Source: an uncultured Aquimarina sp.
GTDB taxonomy: Bacteria > Bacteroidota > Bacteroidia > Flavobacteriales > Flavobacteriaceae
Assembly: GCA_947500505.1 (NCBI GenBank)
Contig: CANMSL010000011.1
Span: forward strand, 62,001 to 126,000
DNA length: 64,000 nt
Direction: 5' to 3'
The notes under the pieces were generated by a model that was not told the DNA's origin, did not search any database, and saw only the letters and a list, made by a program, of their open reading frames with translations. Of the stretch, positions 25,775 to 34,727 are shown piece after piece. How positions within the stretch are numbered: position 1 is the stretch's first letter; the number at the start of each line of letters is the position of its first letter. The position numbers and the translations under genes were made by a program.

Positions 25775-26506
25775 ATGGTTAGCAAAAACCAAAAGAAATT
25801 AATAAATAGTTTATATCAAAAAAAATACCGAAAACAACATGGATTGTTTGTTGCAGAAGGAAAAAAGGTGATTAATGAATTATTAGAATCAAATTTAGAG
25901 CTTCATTCTCTTTTTGCACTGGACACTTCTTATTTTGAAACTTCAAAGGACAAAGCCATTGTGGTAACAGAAAAAGAGTTAAAAAGTATAAGCTTTTTAA
26001 CTACACCTCAGTTTGCGTTGGCTATATTTTATATTCCTGAAGTTAAACCGGTAAGAGATAAAGAATTAATTTTAGCTTTGGATGATATTAGGGATCCGGG
26101 AAATCTGGGGACTATAATTAGGTTGTGTGATTGGTTTGGCATCAGTAGTTTAGTGTGTTCTGAACAAACCGTAGATTGCTTTAATCCAAAAGTGATACAA
26201 GCTACTATGGGTTCTGTTACAAGAGTGAATATTATCTACACTGACTTACAGGATTTTCTTGCTTCTTTAGATAAAGAAACTCCCATATACGGAACTTTTA
26301 TGGAAGGTGATATAATTTATAAGGAACAACTTACTCATAGAAGTATTATTGTAATGGGTAACGAAGCTAATGGGATTTCACAGGAAATAGAACAATTAGT
26401 GTCTAAAAAAATAAGGATCCCCAGATTCGGAAAAACCCAAAAGACAGAAAGCCTAAATGTAGCAACAGCAACAGCTATTGTTCTTAATGAGTTTAAAAGG
26501 AATTAA
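25775..26506 (+). CDS. TrmH/SpoU-family RNA 2'-O-methyltransferase
   Basis: Start at ATG 25775 (MVSKNQKKLINSLYQKKYRKQHGLFVAEGKKVINELLES) gives 243 residues; the frame continues upstream into tamL. N-terminal L30e-like RNA-binding part, then the SPOUT knot with motif 1 LDDIRDPGNLGTIIRLCDWFGI, motif 2 IVMGNEANGISQEI and motif 3 IRIPRFGKTQKTESLNVATATAIVLNEF. It methylates ribose 2'-OH in tRNA or rRNA; the specific target cannot be assigned. It ends 13 bases from the convergent porT stop. Confidence 0.92.
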   Translation: MVSKNQKKLINSLYQKKYRKQHGLFVAEGKKVINELLESNLELHSLFALDTSYFETSKDKAIVVTEKELKSISFLTTPQFALAIFYIPEVKPVRDKELILALDDIRDPGNLGTIIRLCDWFGISSLVCSEQTVDCFNPKVIQATMGSVTRVNIIYTDLQDFLASLDKETPIYGTFMEGDIIYKEQLTHRSIIVMGNEANGISQEIEQLVSKKIRIPRFGKTQKTESLNVATATAIVLNEFKRN

Positions 26507-26519
26507 ACTTCACTAAATT

Positions 26520-27242
26520 CTATTGAAAGGTAAAGTTTATAAAAATTCCTCTGGAGGACATTTTGTCTATTGCAGCCGTATACGGGCTATTAGGATCATT
26601 ATCACGAACCAATTCATCAGACATAGCGAAAACCCCCCTTATTGAAGGTGTAAATTTAAAATAAAACAAGTAAAAATCAATTCCAAATCCAAGTTCGTAA
26701 TAATTAGTATTGGTTTTGGTCCTAAACTGTCCTACACTATTATCATCGGGATTATCCTCGTTACTTGATAAGTTGATAGATGTAGATATACCTCCAACGA
26801 TAAATGGTTTAAAGTTGTTAAGTCGTTTAGTAGAGATTTTTAATAATAGAGGTATGTGAACATATGTTGATGTAACTTCCCTGAATCTCTGTGAATCCTG
26901 AAAATCAGGACCGGTAAATGTTAGGTCTCTGCGTACAAATGATACTTGAGGTTCCAGCCTAAGATCCAGATAATCGTTAATTCTTAGGTTACCTAATAGT
27001 CCTACATTGAATCCTATCGACTTAGCAACCTGTATATCCCCATCCAGAAATGGCTCTTCTCCTTCTGGTGTAGCTTTGTAGTCAAAATTGAAATCGTAAC
27101 TGTTAAATCCAAGAATGTACCCCCAACTTAATCTGGGTTTATCATAATTCTGAAGGTTTCTAACTCGTTCCTTAGAAAATAATTGTGCACTAACATTCTG
27201 AGTGCATACGATAACAGCTATGGCTATAAAAACTCTTTTCAT
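26520..27242 (-). CDS. porT: PorT-family outer membrane protein (type IX secretion)
   Basis: Start at 27242 (MKRVFIAIAVIVCTQNVSAQ, a signal peptide) gives 240 residues; the longer frame reaches back into ubiE. An eight-strand-like beta-barrel pattern follows (WGYILGFNSYDFNF ... LRLEPQVSFVRRDLTFTG ... VHIPLLLKIST ... PFIVGGISTSINLS ... YELGFGIDFYLFYFKFTPSIRGVF). The porT gene directly downstream of ubiE is a conserved pairing in Bacteroidota, and PorT/SprT is needed for type IX secretion and gliding. The ubiE stop lies 1 base before the start codon. Confidence 0.88.
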   Translation of the reverse strand: MKRVFIAIAVIVCTQNVSAQLFSKERVRNLQNYDKPRLSWGYILGFNSYDFNFDYKATPEGEEPFLDGDIQVAKSIGFNVGLLGNLRINDYLDLRLEPQVSFVRRDLTFTGPDFQDSQRFREVTSTYVHIPLLLKISTKRLNNFKPFIVGGISTSINLSSNEDNPDDNSVGQFRTKTNTNYYELGFGIDFYLFYFKFTPSIRGVFAMSDELVRDNDPNSPYTAAIDKMSSRGIFINFTFQ

Positions 27243-27243
27243 A

Positions 27244-27972
27244 TTATTTTGTGGCTGTATAAATTGTGGCAACGCCAAAAGTTTGCGGTTTGTCCTCGAC
27301 TTCTATAAACCCGATTTTTCTCAAAATATTGTTGAAAGCATCTCCATATGGAAAAGCAGCAGCACTTTCGCTTAGATATGCGTATGCAGATCTGTCTTTA
27401 GAAAAGATCTTGCCAATTAAAGGTAAAATTTTTGATGAGTATAGTTTATATCCTTGTTTATAAGGGGTTTTGGTGGGTACAGAAGTTTCTAAAACTACAA
27501 ATATACCTCCTGGTTTCAATACTCTGTAAATCTCCGAAAGCCCCTGCTCTAAATCTTCAAAATTTCGTACACCAAAGGCTACAGTTATAGCATCAAAATA
27601 ACCATCAGGATATGGCAGGCTTTCTCCATCACCTTTTACCATTGAGATTATTTGGTCTAATTTTTTTGTATTTACTTTGTTCGTGCCTACAGCCAACATC
27701 CCGGCAGAGATGTCCAACCCGATAATTTCCGAAGCACCAGTTTTGGCAAGGTTGATTGCAAGATCCCCTGTTCCCGTAGCAACATCCAGAATTCTGTTAG
27801 GTTGAGAGCTTGTTACAATCTTAACCACTTTTCTACGCCATTTTACATCAATCCCAAAAGAAATTACCCTGTTTAAACCATCATAATTACCCGAAATAGT
27901 ATCAAACATCTCAGTAACCTGTTGTTTTTTGGTAGTGTCTTTATTTTTATATGGCGTTATCTTTTCCGACAT
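27244..27972 (-). CDS. ubiE: Demethylmenaquinone / demethylubiquinone methyltransferase
   Basis: 242 residues, class I SAM methyltransferase. Motif I ILDVATGTGDLAINLAKTGASEIIGLDISAGML, the family signatures YDGLNRVISFGIDVKWRRKVV and ITVAFGVRNFEDLEQGLSEIYRVLKPGG. In this menaquinone-using phylum it performs the last methylation of menaquinone (MenG function). Menaquinone is the electron acceptor of the Nqr complex encoded 20 kb downstream. Operon with porT. Confidence 0.96.
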   Translation of the reverse strand: MSEKITPYKNKDTTKKQQVTEMFDTISGNYDGLNRVISFGIDVKWRRKVVKIVTSSQPNRILDVATGTGDLAINLAKTGASEIIGLDISAGMLAVGTNKVNTKKLDQIISMVKGDGESLPYPDGYFDAITVAFGVRNFEDLEQGLSEIYRVLKPGGIFVVLETSVPTKTPYKQGYKLYSSKILPLIGKIFSKDRSAYAYLSESAAAFPYGDAFNNILRKIGFIEVEDKPQTFGVATIYTATK

Positions 27973-27987
27973 TCAAAAAAATTTAGG

Positions 27988-27995
27988 CAAATATA
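27988..27995 (-). promoter_or_regulatory. -7 element for ubiE-porT
   Basis: TATATTTG on the minus strand, 16 bases upstream of the ubiE ATG. Confidence 0.55.
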
Positions 27996-28075
27996 CATTT
28001 TTGATATGGATCGTAAGAATAGATTACTATTTAGTTGTGATCGTTGGATTATTTTATCAGTTTATGAAATTCCAC

Positions 28076-28083
28076 TATCTTTG
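28076..28083 (+). promoter_or_regulatory. -7 element for trkA-trkH
   Basis: TATCTTTG on the + strand, about 130 bases before the trkA start; this would leave a long leader of roughly 120 bases. Confidence 0.45.
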
Positions 28084-28213
28084 TAAGCTTTTACTTTTTG
28101 ACAGGAAATTTTTACCCAATTTAAACGGGTATTTTTACTGAAGTTTAATTTTATCTTTTGATAATACACATTTAAAAATAACAGATGAAGCAAGTGCTAA
28201 AAAGCGTAACTAT

Positions 28214-29563
28214 ATGAAAATAATTATTGCCGGAGCTGGTGAAGTTGGATTTCATTTGGCAAAATTACTTTCATTTGAATCCCAAGACATTACGCTTATT
28301 GATCCTGACAAGGAATGTCTGAACTATGCGGATAGTCATCTGGATATTAGGGTAATTAAAGGGGATGCTACTTCTATCAGCATTCTAAAAGAGGCCAGAG
28401 TGCAGAATGTAGATATGGTTATAAGTGTTACTTCTAGCGAGACTACCAATATCACAGTTTGTGTTTTGGCAAAGCAATTAGGAGCTAAAAGAACCATTGC
28501 CAGGATTTCTAATACAGAATTTATCGAAAATAAAGAAGAGGTAGGTTTTATCAAATTTGGAATTGATGAACTAATTTCTCCAGAAGCTTTGGCAGCAAGT
28601 GAAATAGAATTACTACTTAATCAATCTGCTTTTAGTGATAGTTATGAATTTGAAGACGGGGCGCTCACTATGGTGGGCACAACACTTTCTGATAGCGCGC
28701 TGTTTGTTGATAAATCAGTAAGAGAGGCCGCAGATATATTCCCGGAGCTTCATTTTATGCCAATTGCAATTCAGCGGGCAGGTACCCAATATACAATCAT
28801 TCCTAGAGGAGATACAAAGTTTAAGGAAGGAGATCAGGTATATTTTGTTACTTCAAAAGGAGGAGTGGAAGAACTTTATAAATTAACCGGAAAAGTAAAA
28901 GAACAGATCAAGAAAGTAATGATCTTGGGGGGGAGTAAAATTGGATATAAGACTACGTGTGATTTATGTGATCATAAATTCAGGGTAAAACTTATCGAAA
29001 ATGATAAAGACAAAGCTTTTGATTTAGCAGATGATCTTCCTAATGCATTGATTATCAATGGAGATGGACGTAACGTAGAATTGCTGGAGGAGGAAAATAT
29101 AGATGATATGGACGCTTTTATAGCGGTTACAGGTAATTCTGAAACAAATATTATGTCATGTCTTGTAGCTAAATCCAAAGGAGTACGTAAAACGATTGCC
29201 CTGGTCGAAAATATGGATTATTTTCAGCTATCTCATTCGATTGGGATAGATACATTGATCAATAAAAAACTATTAGCAGCTAATAATATATTCAGGTTTA
29301 TCAGAAAAGGAGAAGTCGTTGCGATGACTAAACTGAACAATATGAATGCTGAATTGTTGGAATTTATCGTGAAACCAACATCTGAAGTAAGTGATAATCT
29401 GATTAGGGATTTGGATTTTCCCCGTTCTGCAATTATTGCCGGTGTGATAAGGGATGGAGTTGGAATGATTCCGCTTGGTGGTTTCTACATTAAAGCCGGG
29501 GATAGAGTAGTGGTGTGCTGTTTGCCAAAATCTATTAAGAAAATAGAAAAACTTTTCTTATAA
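28214..29563 (+). CDS. trkA: Trk potassium uptake regulator TrkA
   Basis: 449 residues: two tandem RCK units. NAD-binding sites are MKIIIAGAGEVGFHLAKLLS (residue 1 on) and KKVMILGGSKIGYKTTCDL (~235), each followed by a TrkA_C domain (GTTLSDSALFVDKSVREAADIF ...; LEFIVKPTSEVSDNLIRDLDFP ...). As a cytoplasmic ring it gates TrkH in response to nucleotides. trkH starts 1 base after its stop, so the two subunits are co-translated. Confidence 0.96.
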   Translation: MKIIIAGAGEVGFHLAKLLSFESQDITLIDPDKECLNYADSHLDIRVIKGDATSISILKEARVQNVDMVISVTSSETTNITVCVLAKQLGAKRTIARISNTEFIENKEEVGFIKFGIDELISPEALAASEIELLLNQSAFSDSYEFEDGALTMVGTTLSDSALFVDKSVREAADIFPELHFMPIAIQRAGTQYTIIPRGDTKFKEGDQVYFVTSKGGVEELYKLTGKVKEQIKKVMILGGSKIGYKTTCDLCDHKFRVKLIENDKDKAFDLADDLPNALIINGDGRNVELLEEENIDDMDAFIAVTGNSETNIMSCLVAKSKGVRKTIALVENMDYFQLSHSIGIDTLINKKLLAANNIFRFIRKGEVVAMTKLNNMNAELLEFIVKPTSEVSDNLIRDLDFPRSAIIAGVIRDGVGMIPLGGFYIKAGDRVVVCCLPKSIKKIEKLFL

Positions 29564-29564
29564 C

Positions 29565-31061
29565 ATGTCCAAGCTAAATTTTAAAATTATTACCCACATT
29601 ATGGGGCTGCTGTTACTCTGTAATGGAGGATTTATGCTCATTGCTACCATCATAAGTTTTATTTATGAAGATGGGGTTACGCTTCAGATAATGCTCGCGT
29701 CGTTATCTACGATGTTCGTCGGTATAGTTTTAATGTTTCTTACCAGAGAACATCAAAAATCTATCAATAAAAGAGAAGGGTATATCATAGTTACGTTCGG
29801 TTGGATATTTATGTCCTTAAGCGGAACTTTGCCTTACATATTTTCTGAAGCAATACCGTCATTTACCAATGCATTTTTTGAGACCATGTCTGGGTATACA
29901 ACTACAGGAGCATCTATTCTCAACGAAATTGAAATAGTTCCAAAAGGGGTATTGTTTTGGCGTAGCCTTACACATTGGATCGGTGGTATGGGGATTATAG
30001 TGCTTGCGGTTGCTATTTTACCATTATTAGGAATCGGAGGTATGCAGTTATTTGCAGCAGAAGCTCCAGGTCCCAGTGCTGATAAATTACATCCCAGGAT
30101 TACAGATACAGCCAAAAGATTGTGGCTTATATATTTTGGATATACTGCTGCAGAAACTATTTTGTTGAAGGTTGCCGGAATGGATTTCTTTGATGCTATT
30201 AATCACGCGTTAAGTACGTTGTCCACTGGTGGGTTCTCTACGAAAAATGCTAGTGTTGCCTATTGGAATGATCAACCTTTGATTCAATATATCATCATAT
30301 TGTTTATGTTTCTGGCAGGGATGAATTTTATTTTAAGTTATTTTGGTTTTAAGGGAAAATTTGGAAAGTTTCTAAAAGACGAAGAATTTAAGTGGTACAT
30401 GATCTTTTTGGTTGTTTTTACTGCTGTCTCAGCTTTTATAATTTATTTCAAAGCAGATCCTGCAAATTCAGTAATAGATCATCCAATGGTCTTAGGTGAA
30501 GCAGAGAGTGCTTTTCGTCATGCATTATTTCAGGTTTTAGCAGTTGTAACGACGACCGGGTTTGTATCTGCTGATTTTACGGTTTGGACACCTTTCCTGA
30601 AGATTGTATTTTTTGGGTTGTTCTTTTTAGGAGGTTCTGCAGGATCAACTGCAGGAGGAATGAAGATTGTACGACATTTGATTACTATAAAGAATGGTAT
30701 TCTGGAATTTAAAAGAACATTACACCCTCACGCGATCTTACCGGTAAGGTACAATACAAAAGCCGTTTCTAAAGAAATTGTATTCAATATATTGGCATTT
30801 TTTATATTATATATGCTATCATTTATTATAGGCTCCTTAGTTTTAGGGATGTTAGGATTGGATTTTGAGACTGCTATCGGTGGTGCAGCTTCTTCTCTTG
30901 GTAATGTTGGTCCTGCCTTGGGTAAATTAAGCCCTGTAAATAACTTTGATGTATTGCCTGCTTTTGGCAAATGGTGGTGTTCTTTTTTAATGTTAATCGG
31001 AAGGTTAGAATTATTTACTGTACTAATCTTGCTCACTCCTTTCTTTTGGAGGAACAGATAG
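29565..31061 (+). CDS. trkH: Trk-type potassium channel subunit TrkH
   Basis: 498-residue inner-membrane protein with about ten spans and four P-loop repeats. The selectivity segments are SGYTTTGASIL, LSTLSTGGFSTKNAS, VVTTTGFVSADF and SSLGNVGPALG, each with the central Gly. LTHWIGGMGIIVLAVAILPLLGIGGMQLF is a well-conserved stretch. With TrkA it imports K+ for osmotic balance. It ends 10 bases from a convergent small gene. Confidence 0.96.
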   Translation: MSKLNFKIITHIMGLLLLCNGGFMLIATIISFIYEDGVTLQIMLASLSTMFVGIVLMFLTREHQKSINKREGYIIVTFGWIFMSLSGTLPYIFSEAIPSFTNAFFETMSGYTTTGASILNEIEIVPKGVLFWRSLTHWIGGMGIIVLAVAILPLLGIGGMQLFAAEAPGPSADKLHPRITDTAKRLWLIYFGYTAAETILLKVAGMDFFDAINHALSTLSTGGFSTKNASVAYWNDQPLIQYIIILFMFLAGMNFILSYFGFKGKFGKFLKDEEFKWYMIFLVVFTAVSAFIIYFKADPANSVIDHPMVLGEAESAFRHALFQVLAVVTTTGFVSADFTVWTPFLKIVFFGLFFLGGSAGSTAGGMKIVRHLITIKNGILEFKRTLHPHAILPVRYNTKAVSKEIVFNILAFFILYMLSFIIGSLVLGMLGLDFETAIGGAASSLGNVGPALGKLSPVNNFDVLPAFGKWWCSFLMLIGRLELFTVLILLTPFFWRNR

Positions 31062-31071
31062 TTCATAAAAC

Positions 31072-31353
31072 TTAAAAAGATTCTTCCCAGGGACCAAAAG
31101 CATACGGATTGATGCTCCAGAGTTCGGCTACTTTTTTTATTGTGTCTTTTACCTTCCCTTTAACATTTTGCAGGTATTTAGGTTCAATATAAAAGATGTC
31201 TAATATAGATTCATAATAGGATATAGCGGTATCTTCTACATCAGAAGGTGTATAGTCTAAGATTTCATCTTCTGCGTAGGGTACTTTGAAATTTTCTTTG
31301 AAAATTTGAAGTACATTTTTTCGAACAATACGTTCTTTTTCAAGAATGTCCAT
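31072..31353 (-). CDS. Small hypothetical protein
   Basis: Start at 31353 (MDILEKERIVRKNVLQIFKENF) gives 93 residues; an upstream start at 31431 (119 residues) is possible but its extra segment does not look like protein. The product is soluble, acidic, mixed alpha, with YESILDIFYIEPKYLQNVKGKVKDTIKKVAELWSINPYAFGPWEE at the end. I do not recognise the family. It is convergent with trkH. Confidence 0.6.
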   Translation of the reverse strand: MDILEKERIVRKNVLQIFKENFKVPYAEDEILDYTPSDVEDTAISYYESILDIFYIEPKYLQNVKGKVKDTIKKVAELWSINPYAFGPWEESF

Positions 31354-31484
31354 AAAAACAAATAAGGTTTTAAGATTGTTATTTATGTTCAAACTACAAT
31401 GATCTCTTTTTAAGTGTTTTCCCCAAAACAAGTAAAATAGTAAGAGTATAATAACTCCAAAAAGATCAATTTATTTTCAAAAAG

Positions 31485-31523
31485 AAAAAAACCGATGACT
31501 TTTTATGGATTCATCGGTTTTTT
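31485..31523 (-). terminator. Terminator of the aminotransferase gene
   Basis: Arms AAAACCGATGA (ending 31498) and TCATCGGTTTT (from 31511) with a 12-base loop and long flanking A/T runs; placed 27 bases after the stop on the minus strand. Confidence 0.87.
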
Positions 31524-31549
31524 AATAAAAGTTATATGAAGTTGCTAAA

Positions 31550-32758
31550 CTAACTTACTGCTTTTTTAATTCTATCTAATGCTTCTTTGATTTGCTCAGT
31601 GCTGGCAGCATACGAAATTCTAATACAATTCCCATTTCCAAAAGCATCTCCGGTTACGGTTGCAACATTTGCGTGTTCTAACAAGAACATAGAAAAGTCT
31701 GAAGCGTTTTTAACTAAAGTATCGTTAATTGTTTTTCCAAAGTAATAAGAAACATCCGGGAATACATAAAAAGCGCCCTCAGGTTCATTACATTCGAATC
31801 CTGGTATTTCTGCTAATAAATCTAAAATCAGTTTTCGGCGATTTTTAAATTCCTCTACCATATATTGGATTTTACTAACAGGTGCTTCCAAAGCCGTGAT
31901 TACTGCTCTTTGAGCTATACAATTGGCCCCGCTGGTTACCTGACCCTGCATTTTATTACAAGCTCTAGCAATTGCCTGTGGAGCTCCGATATAACCGATT
32001 CTCCATCCGGTCATCGCAAAAGCCTTAGCAACACCATTCACCGTAACAGTTCGGTCATACATATCATCAAATTGTGCCATAGACGCATGATCACCAACAT
32101 AATTGATATGCTCATATATTTCATCACTGACTACAATAATATCCGGATATTTTTGTAATACATCTGCTAATGCTCTTAATTCTTCTTTGCTATAGATAGA
32201 GCCACTTGGGTTACAAGGAGAGCTATACCAGATCATTTTGGTTTTGGGAGTTATAGCTTTTTCTAACTGCTCTCCAGTCATTTTAAAATCATTTTCTATG
32301 GAAGTCTTTACTTCTACAGGAACTCCTTCCGCTAATTTTACAATGTCACTGTAGCTTACCCAATATGGACAAGGAAGTATTACTTCATCACCTGGGTTAA
32401 GATATACCTGAGCTACATTATATAGTGATTGTTTAGCACCGGTAGAAACTACAATCTGGGAGCGGTCATACTTTAAATTATTATCTCTTTTGAACTTAGT
32501 AATAATCGCATCTTTTAATTCTACATATCCATCAACAGGAGTATATGAATTGTAATTGTCTTTAACCGCCTGAATTGCGGCATCTTTAATGAAATCCGGT
32601 GTATTAAAATCCGGCTCTCCTAAACTTAGGCCGATAATGTCCTTTCCCTCTGCTCTTAGTTCTCTGGCTTTGGCGGCCATAGCTAAGGTTGCGGAGGCTT
32701 TCAATTGGTTAATCTTGTCTGATAATTGAATACTCATTTCCGATACTTGTGTGCTCAT
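31550..32758 (-). CDS. Class I pyridoxal-phosphate aminotransferase (aspartate aminotransferase-like)
   Basis: 402 residues, fold type I, AspB/1gamma group. SLGEPDFNTPDFIKDAA is the substrate-side N-terminal loop; STGAKQSLYNVAQVYLNPGDEV, IWYSSPCNPSGSIYSKEELRAL (Asn of the PLP site), VVSDEIYEHINY (Asp), VNGVAKAFAMTGWRIGYIGAP (PLP lysine) and the C-terminal ISYAAS (Arg for the carboxylate) are all present. It most likely exchanges aspartate and oxaloacetate with glutamate/2-oxoglutarate; aromatic or other acceptors cannot be excluded. Translation may begin at the second Met (residue 8). A desaturase gene lies just upstream in the same direction. Confidence 0.92.
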   Translation of the reverse strand: MSTQVSEMSIQLSDKINQLKASATLAMAAKARELRAEGKDIIGLSLGEPDFNTPDFIKDAAIQAVKDNYNSYTPVDGYVELKDAIITKFKRDNNLKYDRSQIVVSTGAKQSLYNVAQVYLNPGDEVILPCPYWVSYSDIVKLAEGVPVEVKTSIENDFKMTGEQLEKAITPKTKMIWYSSPCNPSGSIYSKEELRALADVLQKYPDIIVVSDEIYEHINYVGDHASMAQFDDMYDRTVTVNGVAKAFAMTGWRIGYIGAPQAIARACNKMQGQVTSGANCIAQRAVITALEAPVSKIQYMVEEFKNRRKLILDLLAEIPGFECNEPEGAFYVFPDVSYYFGKTINDTLVKNASDFSMFLLEHANVATVTGDAFGNGNCIRISYAASTEQIKEALDRIKKAVS

Positions 32759-32780
32759 TTTAGTAATTGGTAAATAAAAG

Positions 32781-33881
32781 TTAAGCTTGCATCGCAGGAT
32801 TTATTCCCATTTCTTTTAAATGCCTGAAATGGGCTATAATCGCTTTGCGGGTGGTTTTATATTCGTTGTAAGGTAGATTAAATTCCTGGGCAGTCTGCTT
32901 CACTATCTTAGAAATTTTAGTGTAGTGCACATGACTGATATTTGGAAAAATATGATGTTCTACCTGATGATTAAGTCCTCCGGTAAACCAGTTGACTAAC
33001 CTATTTTTTGTTGAAAAATTTACAGTGGTGAATAACTGATGAATAGCCCATGTATTTTTCATGGTACCAGTTGTATCCGGTAACGGCATTTGTGCTTCTT
33101 CTACCATATGTGCTAATTGAAATACAATGCTTAAAATAAGCCCTGCTACATAGTGCATAATGAAGAATCCTATAAAGATTTTCCACCAGGCTATGGATAA
33201 GATAAGCATAGGGATTGCAATCCAGATCATTACATAAATTATTTTTGTGATCACTACAGTACTCCATTGTTTTAATGGGCTAGGTAATTTTCCATAGGAA
33301 AGCTTACGCTTTAAGTAATTTCGGGTTTGCTTAAAATCAGTAGTTATTGCCCAGTTGAAGGTCAATAAACCATATAAGAATACAGAATAGTAATGCTGGA
33401 ATTTATGAAAACGTTTCCATTCTGCGTGTTTCGTAAAACGAATGATTCTTCCTGCATCCATATCCTCATCATGACCGTGGATATTGGTATAGGTATGGTG
33501 CAATACATTATGTTGTACTTGCCAATTGTATACATTACCGGCTAGGATATAAAGGCTGCTTCCCATTAGATTATTGATCCATTTCTTTGAGGAATAGGAT
33601 CCGTGATTGCCATCGTGCATCACATTCATTCCTACGCCTGCCATACCAACGCCCATTATGATAGTCAGCAACAACATCCACCACTGGGAGATGTTTAGGG
33701 TAAGAATTAAGAAATATGGAGTTAGAAAAATAGAAAACATTACTATTGTTTTCAGATGTAATTTCCAATTTCCGGTTCGCTTGATATTATTTTCTTTGAA
33801 ATAAAGATTTACGCGTTTGTTCAGAGTTCTGAAAAATTTCGCGGAATCCGCTCTGCTAAATTTTACGTTCGGTGTAGTCAT
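32781..33881 (-). CDS. Membrane fatty acid desaturase (acyl-lipid / linoleoyl-CoA desaturase-like)
   Basis: 366 residues, with four or more spans and the three histidine boxes of front-end-type desaturases: MHDGNHGSY (HDxxH), QVQHNVLHHTYTNIHGHDED (HxxHH) and GGLNHQVEHHIFPNISHVHY (QxxHH). There is no N-terminal cytochrome b5 domain, so a separate electron donor is needed. It introduces a double bond into a membrane fatty acid; regiospecificity is unknown. The gene lies 22 bases upstream of the aminotransferase gene and shares its direction, so the two may be co-transcribed. Confidence 0.92.
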   Translation of the reverse strand: MTTPNVKFSRADSAKFFRTLNKRVNLYFKENNIKRTGNWKLHLKTIVMFSIFLTPYFLILTLNISQWWMLLLTIIMGVGMAGVGMNVMHDGNHGSYSSKKWINNLMGSSLYILAGNVYNWQVQHNVLHHTYTNIHGHDEDMDAGRIIRFTKHAEWKRFHKFQHYYSVFLYGLLTFNWAITTDFKQTRNYLKRKLSYGKLPSPLKQWSTVVITKIIYVMIWIAIPMLILSIAWWKIFIGFFIMHYVAGLILSIVFQLAHMVEEAQMPLPDTTGTMKNTWAIHQLFTTVNFSTKNRLVNWFTGGLNHQVEHHIFPNISHVHYTKISKIVKQTAQEFNLPYNEYKTTRKAIIAHFRHLKEMGINPAMQA

Positions 33882-33991
33882 GGGCTTTGTATTTATGACT
33901 TAACGTTTTTCGTCATAATTTATTCGGTAAAGTTAGGTATTTATATTTTTTTAACTTCCTAAAAAGTAGTAAAATATATGAAGTTTACACG

Positions 33992-33999
33992 TATTTTTG
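33992..33999 (+). promoter_or_regulatory. -7 element for rsmG
   Basis: TATTTTTG on the + strand, 18 bases before the chosen rsmG ATG; its position argues against a start at the TTG within it. Confidence 0.6.
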
Positions 34000-34017
34000 C
34001 GCTTTAAAACATATGTG

Positions 34018-34647
34018 ATGGATATTTTACTCAAATATTTCCCAGAATTGACAGAGGATCAGATAGATAAGTTTACAAAACTTGGTGAATTATATAAAGA
34101 TTGGAATGCTAAAATCAATGTAATTTCCAGAAAAGATATCGATCTCTTGTATGAGCGGCACGTGTTACATTCTTTGGGTATTGTCAAAGTACAGAAGTTT
34201 AAATCAGAGGCTAAAATATTAGATGTGGGGACAGGAGGAGGTTTTCCTGGAATACCGCTCGCAATACTGTTTCCAGAAACTGAATTTTATTTGGTGGATG
34301 TGATTGCAAAAAAAATACGTGTGGTGAATGAAGTTGCCAGTGCACTAGGTTTAAATAATGTACAGGCAGAGCAACGCAGAGCAGGAACGTTTGATGATCG
34401 TTTTGATTTTATCGTAAGCAGAGCAGTAACCAATATGCCTGATTTTGTAAAGTGGGTACGTAAAAATGTGGCTAAAAAATCAGCACATGAGTTGCCTAAT
34501 GGAGTTTTATACCTAAAAGGTGGTGACTTAACCGAAGAGTTGGCTTTATTTCCAAAAGCTACTCAATATGACTTACAAGATTATTTTAAAGAAAACTTTT
34601 TTGAAACCAAAAAGGTAGTTCATCTCCCGCTGAAGTATAAATTGTAA
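34018..34647 (+). CDS. rsmG: 16S rRNA (guanine-527-N7)-methyltransferase
   Basis: Start at ATG 34018 (MDILLKYFPELTEDQIDKFTKLGELYKDWNAKINVISRKD) gives 209 residues, the usual length. Motif I ILDVGTGGGFPGIPLAILFP, then FYLVDVIAKKIRVVNEVASALGL, and FDFIVSRAVTNMPDFVKWV with the family-specific SRA. It makes m7G527 in 16S rRNA; loss is a known cause of low-level streptomycin resistance in bacteria. Monocistronic, divergent from the desaturase gene. Confidence 0.95.
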   Translation: MDILLKYFPELTEDQIDKFTKLGELYKDWNAKINVISRKDIDLLYERHVLHSLGIVKVQKFKSEAKILDVGTGGGFPGIPLAILFPETEFYLVDVIAKKIRVVNEVASALGLNNVQAEQRRAGTFDDRFDFIVSRAVTNMPDFVKWVRKNVAKKSAHELPNGVLYLKGGDLTEELALFPKATQYDLQDYFKENFFETKKVVHLPLKYKL

Positions 34648-34659
34648 TAAAAAGAAGCT

Positions 34660-34712
34660 GTCTAAAAGACCTTTTCTACGGTGGAGACTCAGTGTGAAAA
34701 AGCTTTTTAGAC
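34660..34712. repeat. Inverted repeat between rsmG and the SDR gene
   Basis: GTCTAAAAG (34660-34668) and CTTTTTAGAC (34703-34712) pair around a 34-base loop. It lies between two convergent stops, so it may terminate either gene; similar 'GCTGTCTAAAAAG' motifs are, as I recall, dispersed in related genomes. Confidence 0.5.
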
Positions 34713-34727
34713 AACCTCTAATTTGCA